Of a DNA stretch of 27,403 nt, positions 23,680 through 27,403 are shown one piece after another. The stretch comes from JANYJJ01 sp038241115 (GTDB taxonomy: Bacteria > Pseudomonadota > Gammaproteobacteria > Burkholderiales > Burkholderiaceae_C), in the NCBI GenBank assembly GCA_038241115.1, contig JBBRGA010000030.1:1-27403 (forward strand), read 5' to 3'. The notes beneath the pieces were generated by a model. The model was not told the DNA's origin and did not search any database. It saw only the letters and a program-made list of their open reading frames with translations. The position numbers and the translations under genes were made by a program. How positions within the stretch are numbered: position 1 is the stretch's first letter; every line of letters begins with the position of its first letter.

Positions 23680-24942
23680 TCGCTGCAACCGGCTCTCGAT
23701 CTCGGCGACTCCTTCGGTCGGTGTTTTCGTGCGCGCCAGAATCGCGCTGGTGGTTGTGCGGATGGCGTCGCTGACTTCGCCGTAGCGCTCTGACTGCGGG
23801 CGGCTTCGGCCGGCAACCACCACGTTGGCGGCGTCTTTGAACCAGGGCACGTTTTTCAACACGTCAGCGTCGGTGTAGACAGCTTGCTGCGTTGGCAACA
23901 ACGAGCCCTCAGCCGCCAAGAACTTGCTGGCCTCAGCGCTGGCCAAGAACTTCACCAGCTTGGCCGACTCGGCCTTGCTTCGGCTGAACGCACTCACTGC
24001 CCATTGCCAACCACCCACGCAAGTGGCGCTCTTGCCGCCGGCCATCGCGGGCAAGGGCATGACGCCGACCTTGCCTTGCACCTTGCTGTCCTTGTCGTCC
24101 TTGAACCGGTCCCAGGCGAAACCCCAATTGATGGCAAACAGCACTTGACCGGCTTTGAACTCGTTCACGGTGTCAGGCGTTTTGACTTCGGCCACGTTCT
24201 TTTTGATGACGCCCGCGTCGACCATGCTGAGCCATTGGTTCAGCCCTTTCACGGCGGCGGCTTTGTCCAAAGTCATCTTGCCGGCGGCGTCGTTGAAGTC
24301 TTTGCCTTGGCTCCAGTACGGCAGCAAGAAGGTGCAAACCGCCCCTTCAATGGGCGCGCCCTGAATGCTCAAGCCTTGCAGGTTGGCATCGCCCTCGGCC
24401 TTTTGAATTTTGATGGCTGCAGCGCTCAGTTCGTCCCAGGTTTTGGGTTCCTTGACACCGTGTTTTTCGAGCAAATCTTTGCGGTAGTACATGAACATGG
24501 CGTCGGCAAACGCAGGCATCGCGGCAATTTTTCCGCCCACCACGTTGGCACTGGCGTACACCGGCAGGTAAGGCTTCATCGCGACGGCCGGCTCACCCAG
24601 GTAGGCGTTCAGCGGCTCCAGCCAACCGGCGCTGAAGTACTGAGCGGGGTTGACGATGTCGATCATGTAGATGTCGATGGCGGTGTCTTTGGCGTTCAGC
24701 ACGGTGCTGAGGTATTGCCGCTGCAGTTCGCTGGTGGCGCCGCCAGTTTCAATGTCGATCTTGACGCCGGGGTTGGCGGCTTGATACTGGTCAAACAGCT
24801 TGCGCATCAGGTCGGGACGCTGGTTGGTGCCGCCCGAAAAAACGCGAAGCGAGGTGTCTGCGAAAACAGGGGTGCTGACAAAGCTGGCACAGACAAAGGC
24901 TGCTGCCAGTGCGGTTGCGGAAATCAGGTTACGACGTTTCAT
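23668..24942 (-). CDS. Sugar ABC transporter substrate-binding protein (CUT1)
   Basis: A 424-residue periplasmic binding protein of the family-1 extracellular solute-binding group. A signal peptide (MKRRNLISATALAAAFVCAS, cleavage probably after FADT or VFA) precedes LRVFSGGTNQRPDLMRKLFDQY. The IDIYMIDIVNPAQYFSAGWLEPL and AMPAFADAMFMYYRKDLLEKHG segments are typical of CUT1 binding proteins. AAGGAGA lies upstream of the ATG at 24942, the best ribosome site in the cluster, which fits the need for excess binding protein. The ligand cannot be told from sequence; the cluster suggests an aldose or an oligosaccharide. Confidence 0.94.
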   Translation of the reverse strand: MKRRNLISATALAAAFVCASFVSTPVFADTSLRVFSGGTNQRPDLMRKLFDQYQAANPGVKIDIETGGATSELQRQYLSTVLNAKDTAIDIYMIDIVNPAQYFSAGWLEPLNAYLGEPAVAMKPYLPVYASANVVGGKIAAMPAFADAMFMYYRKDLLEKHGVKEPKTWDELSAAAIKIQKAEGDANLQGLSIQGAPIEGAVCTFLLPYWSQGKDFNDAAGKMTLDKAAAVKGLNQWLSMVDAGVIKKNVAEVKTPDTVNEFKAGQVLFAINWGFAWDRFKDDKDSKVQGKVGVMPLPAMAGGKSATCVGGWQWAVSAFSRSKAESAKLVKFLASAEASKFLAAEGSLLPTQQAVYTDADVLKNVPWFKDAANVVVAGRSRPQSERYGEVSDAIRTTTSAILARTKTPTEGVAEIESRLQRVMR

Positions 24943-24958
24943 GATGAGTCTCCTTGGA

Positions 24959-24984
24959 TGGTCTGGGGTGGTCTGGGGTGGTCT
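24959..24984. repeat. 10-base tandem repeat upstream of the binding-protein gene
   Basis: TGGTCTGGGG is present twice (24959-24968 and 24969-24978), with a third partial copy TGGTCT to 24984, followed by A-rich TCTAAAAAA units. It lies just upstream of the AAGGAGA ribosome site of the binding-protein gene. Confidence 0.85.
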
Positions 24985-25004
24985 AAAAAACAATCTAAAA
25001 AAAA

Positions 25005-26084
25005 TCAAGCGGCGATGGCTTGGCCGCTGGTGGCATCGAACAAGCGCAGCGCAGTCTGCGGCACAAACAAGTCAAGCTTGTGGCCACGCGCCTCCTTGAA
25101 ACTGGCGGCGCACCGGGTGATCCATTCGGTGTTGCCTATCTTCATGGTCACCAAGGTTTCGGAGCCCAGCGGCTCCAGCAACATCACCTCCGCGGGCAGG
25201 CGGATGTCCGAGGCGTTCAGTGCGGTCAGGCTGACGTTTTCGGGTCGCACGCCAATTTTCAATGCGCTTGCGCTTGACGCCGCGCGCGCCGTCGCAGGCG
25301 GCAAAGGCAAACGCACACCGCCCAAATCGGCGTGGCCGTCCGCCAAGGTGCAATCGCTCAAATTCATCGGCGGTGCGCCGGTGAACCCGGCCACGAACAA
25401 GGCCGCAGGTTGGTTGTAAATGGCGTCGGGCGTGTCGTACTGCATCTTGTGGCCGGCCTGCAAAACACAGATGCGGTCAGCCAGGGTCATGGCCTCGGTC
25501 TGGTCGTGGGTAACGTAGATGATCGTGGCACCCAGGCGCTGGTGCAATCGCTTGATTTCGGTGCGCATCTCGTTGCGCAATTGCGCGTCCAGATTGCTCA
25601 GCGGCTCGTCGAACAAAAACACTTTGGGTTGACGCACGATGGCCCGACCAATGGCCACGCGCTGGCGCTGACCGCCCGACAACTCGCGCGGCTTGCGTTG
25701 CAGCATGTGGTCTATTTTGAGCAGCGCCGCGGCGTCGCCCACACGCTGCTTGATCTCGGCCTCGGGCGTTTTGCGCAGCCGCAGACCGAAGGCCATGTTG
25801 TCGTACAAATTTTTGTGCGGGTACAGCGCGTAGTCCTGAAACACCATGGCGATGTCGCGGCTGCGCGGCGGCATGTCGTTGACCATCACGCCGTCGATGC
25901 GGACCTCACCGCCGCTGATGGGCTCAAGCCCGGCGACCATGCGCAGCAACGTGCTTTTCCCGCAGCCCGAAGGGCCTACGAAAACCACAAACTCACCATG
26001 CGCAATGTCGAGGTCGACACCGTGAATGACTTTGTTTTTGCCGTCATACGATTTGACGACTTGGCGGAGTTCAACGGCGGCCAT
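25005..26084 (-). CDS. Carbohydrate ABC transporter ATP-binding protein (MalK/UgpC type)
   Basis: A 359-residue ABC ATPase of the MalK/UgpC/MsmX type. Walker A is GPSGCGKST (37-45), the Q-loop Gln is Q83 in VFQDYALYPH, the signature is LSGGQ (135-139), Walker B is VFLFDEPLSNLDAQLR (155-170) and the switch histidine is H193. A C-terminal regulatory (TOBE/OB) domain (about 240-350) contains GVRPENVSL and LLEPLGSETLV. Automatic pipelines often call such proteins UgpC, but the neighbours point to a sugar. It begins 2 bases after the aldolase stop. Confidence 0.95.
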   Translation of the reverse strand: MAAVELRQVVKSYDGKNKVIHGVDLDIAHGEFVVFVGPSGCGKSTLLRMVAGLEPISGGEVRIDGVMVNDMPPRSRDIAMVFQDYALYPHKNLYDNMAFGLRLRKTPEAEIKQRVGDAAALLKIDHMLQRKPRELSGGQRQRVAIGRAIVRQPKVFLFDEPLSNLDAQLRNEMRTEIKRLHQRLGATIIYVTHDQTEAMTLADRICVLQAGHKMQYDTPDAIYNQPAALFVAGFTGAPPMNLSDCTLADGHADLGGVRLPLPPATARAASSASALKIGVRPENVSLTALNASDIRLPAEVMLLEPLGSETLVTMKIGNTEWITRCAASFKEARGHKLDLFVPQTALRLFDATSGQAIAA

Positions 26085-26086
26085 GG

Positions 26087-26914
26087 TCAGTAGCCCGAGT
26101 TGGATTCTTTGGCAGACAGCGTGCCGCTGCTGAGCGTGTGCACATGTTCGGCGCCATTCGTCTTCAGCGCTGCAATGGCCCCTTGCGCGGCGCGCATCAG
26201 CAAACCCAGGTCGGAGGCGATGCCCACAAAAGTAAAGCCTGCGGCCCGGTACTGCGCCACCACTTCGGGCGCGCCGCCCACGGTGCCCACTGGCATGCCG
26301 ATGGCTTTGCAGCGCTCAGCGGCTCGCGCCATCAGTGCCATCACATCGGGGTGGGTCAATTGCCCCACATGACCCATCGCGCCGGACAAGTCGGCGGGGC
26401 CCAAAAAGATGGCGTCCACACCCGGTACCGCGGCAATGGCTTCCAAATTGGCCACGGCTTCGGGCGTCTCCAACTGCACGATCACGCTGACGATGTCGTT
26501 GGCAGTTTTGAAGTAGTTGGGCAGCGTGCCGAAGCGCGAGCCGCGGCTCATGCCTGCCATGCCGCGCACCCCTTCTGGCGGGTAGCGTGTGGCGGCCACG
26601 GCGCGCTGTGCCTCCATCGCGTTTTGCACAAAGGGGAACAGCAAGGTGGTGGCGCCGGCGTCGAGCACCCGCTTGACCATCACGGCGTCGTTCCACGGCA
26701 CGCGCACGATCGGCAGCATCTTGGTGCCGGCCACCGCTTGCAGCATGTGCACCACATCCATCAAATCGAGCGGCGTGTGCTCCATGTCGATCACGCCCCA
26801 ATCAAAGCCAGCGCAGCCCACAGCCTCGGCCACCAGCGGGCTGGCGGACATGACCCACGTGCCGATCGGCGCTTGTGCGCCGCCGGCTTGCATCATTTGT
26901 TTGAAAGCGTTCAT
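26087..26914 (-). CDS. HpcH/HpaI family 2-keto-3-deoxy acid aldolase
   Basis: A 275-residue class II (metal-dependent) pyruvate aldolase. Key residues fall at the family positions: H46 in DWGVIDMEHTP, R71 in LPIVRVP, metal ligands E149 in IVQLETPEA and D175 in IFLGPADLSGAMGH. Relatives cleave 4-hydroxy-2-ketoheptanedioate, 2-keto-3-deoxy-rhamnonate, -glucarate or -pentonate to pyruvate plus an aldehyde. Beside a sugar-acid dehydratase it most likely cleaves the 2-keto-3-deoxy acid made by that enzyme. The ATG at 26914 follows AAGAGAG; an upstream frame to 26965 lacks support. An extra C-terminal stretch (about 250-275, GAEHVHTLSSGTLSAKESNSGY) is not part of the conserved fold. Confidence 0.92.
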   Translation of the reverse strand: MNAFKQMMQAGGAQAPIGTWVMSASPLVAEAVGCAGFDWGVIDMEHTPLDLMDVVHMLQAVAGTKMLPIVRVPWNDAVMVKRVLDAGATTLLFPFVQNAMEAQRAVAATRYPPEGVRGMAGMSRGSRFGTLPNYFKTANDIVSVIVQLETPEAVANLEAIAAVPGVDAIFLGPADLSGAMGHVGQLTHPDVMALMARAAERCKAIGMPVGTVGGAPEVVAQYRAAGFTFVGIASDLGLLMRAAQGAIAALKTNGAEHVHTLSSGTLSAKESNSGY

Positions 26915-26965
26915 GGTGTGCGTTCTCTCTTTTGAGTGATCAGGGGTTCGATGCGTTGCGCGCAT

Positions 26966-27403
26966 TCAAAAAATCACCGGCTCCGGCGTGCGCGCCGTGC
27001 CTTGAAGAAAATCAAAATCGCATCCTTCATGAGCCTGGGTCACGTGCTGCTGATACAGCTTGGTGTAGCCGCGCACAAAAGGTTGAACCGGAGCGACCCA
27101 GTGGGCGCGTCGACGCGCCAGCTCGGCGTCGCTGATCAGCACGTTCAATGTGCGCGCTTCGACGTCCAGCGCAATCTCGTCTCCGGTTTGCACCAGCGCC
27201 AATGGCCCGCCCACTGCGCTTTCGGGCGAAATATGGAGCACGCAACTGCCATAGTGCGTGCCGCTCATGCGCGCGTCTGACAAACGCACCATGTCACGCA
27301 CTCCCTGGAGCAGCAACTTTTTAGGGATGGGCAAACCGCCCCACTCGGGCATGCCCGGCGCGCCCACAGGACCCGCGTTGCGCAGCACGAGCACGGTGTT
27401 TTC
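26966..27403 (-). CDS. IlvD/Edd family sugar-acid dehydratase, C-terminal part (cut by right edge)
   Basis: The last 145 codons of an iron-sulfur dehydratase of the IlvD/Edd family; the gene continues beyond 27403. Visible motifs are VLRNAGPVGAPGMPEWG, RLSDARMSGTHYGSCVLHISPES, GGPLALVQTGDEIALDVE and ELARRRAHW. The tail (GYTKLYQQHVTQAHEGCDFDFL) is what I recall from pentonate/aldonate dehydratases (arabonate, xylonate) rather than branched-chain amino-acid IlvD. It would convert the aldonate to the 2-keto-3-deoxy acid used by the aldolase, whose start is 51 bases downstream. The Fe-S cysteines are outside the window. Confidence 0.9.
   Translation of the reverse strand, partial: ENTVLVLRNAGPVGAPGMPEWGGLPIPKKLLLQGVRDMVRLSDARMSGTHYGSCVLHISPESAVGGPLALVQTGDEIALDVEARTLNVLISDAELARRRAHWVAPVQPFVRGYTKLYQQHVTQAHEGCDFDFLQGTARTPEPVIF

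Noticed and set aside
24979..25004. Rho-independent terminator after the ATPase gene
   Set aside because: The minus strand has T runs here, but there is no stem-loop before them and the next gene of the operon follows directly.
23884..25419. Long plus-strand open frame (511 codons) across the binding-protein and ATPase genes
   Set aside because: It runs antisense to two well-supported genes and shows no domain, plausible start or ribosome site.
25005..26084. Transporter for glycerol 3-phosphate (UgpC reading), linked to glpD
   Set aside because: UgpC-type ATPases are shared across many CUT1 systems, and the immediate neighbours are sugar-acid enzymes, so the label alone does not support this substrate.

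Overview
The window looks like a chromosomal segment of a betaproteobacterium of the order Burkholderiales, most likely Comamonadaceae. This rests on recognisable gene families and gene orders (petABC-sspAB, a DUF1631 giant, hisIE - small membrane protein - hinT - tatABC), on moderately high GC, and on a cytochrome b with a PVWY Qo motif. No rRNA, insertion sequence, prophage, integrase or CRISPR array was seen. I count 30 protein genes (one cut by the right edge) and one tRNA. Only mscL, the DUF1631 gene and a DegS-like protease are on the plus strand. No gene-free stretch exceeds 300 bases; the longest is the 282-base divergent gap between petA and mscL.

Left part (1-8200): a tRNA-Thr(UGU) with its own terminator follows, on the minus strand, the unit petA-petB-petC-sspA-sspB (cytochrome bc1 complex, then stringent starvation protein A and the ClpXP adaptor SspB). 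A 10-bp perfect hairpin separates petC from sspA. Divergently lie mscL (mechanosensitive channel) and a 920-residue DUF1631 protein with a long low-complexity insert.

Middle part (8200-17530): pdxA overlaps a Nif3-family gene. The latter is divergent from a membrane-anchored DegS-like protease with only 12 bases between the two start codons. Then comes a very compact minus-strand operon, read DUF815 ATPase - Nudix hydrolase - hisI - hisE - small membrane protein - hinT - tatA - tatB - tatC, in which most junctions overlap by 1 or 4 bases. hisI and hisE sit here without the rest of the histidine genes. glpD (aerobic glycerol-3-phosphate dehydrogenase) lies upstream of this operon.

Right part (17687-27403): a ten-gene minus-strand sugar catabolism cluster. 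In transcription order it reads IlvD/Edd-family sugar-acid dehydratase (partial) - HpcH/HpaI aldolase - CUT1 ABC transporter (ATPase, binding protein, two permeases) - Gfo/Idh/MocA oxidoreductase - aldose 1-epimerase - SMP-30 lactonase - SDR sugar dehydrogenase closely resembling Caulobacter XylB. Together these predict uptake of a sugar, mutarotation, oxidation to the lactone, hydrolysis to the aldonate, dehydration to a 2-keto-3-deoxy acid and aldol cleavage to pyruvate plus an aldehyde, a non-phosphorylative (Dahms-like) route. The exact sugar cannot be read from the sequence, and the role of the Gfo/Idh enzyme is open. No regulator is present in the visible part. Several non-coupled junctions and 5' gene ends in and beside this cluster carry short tandem repeats of 8 to 16 bases, and two gaps share a 20-base REP-like motif. 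These are the least explained structures in the window.
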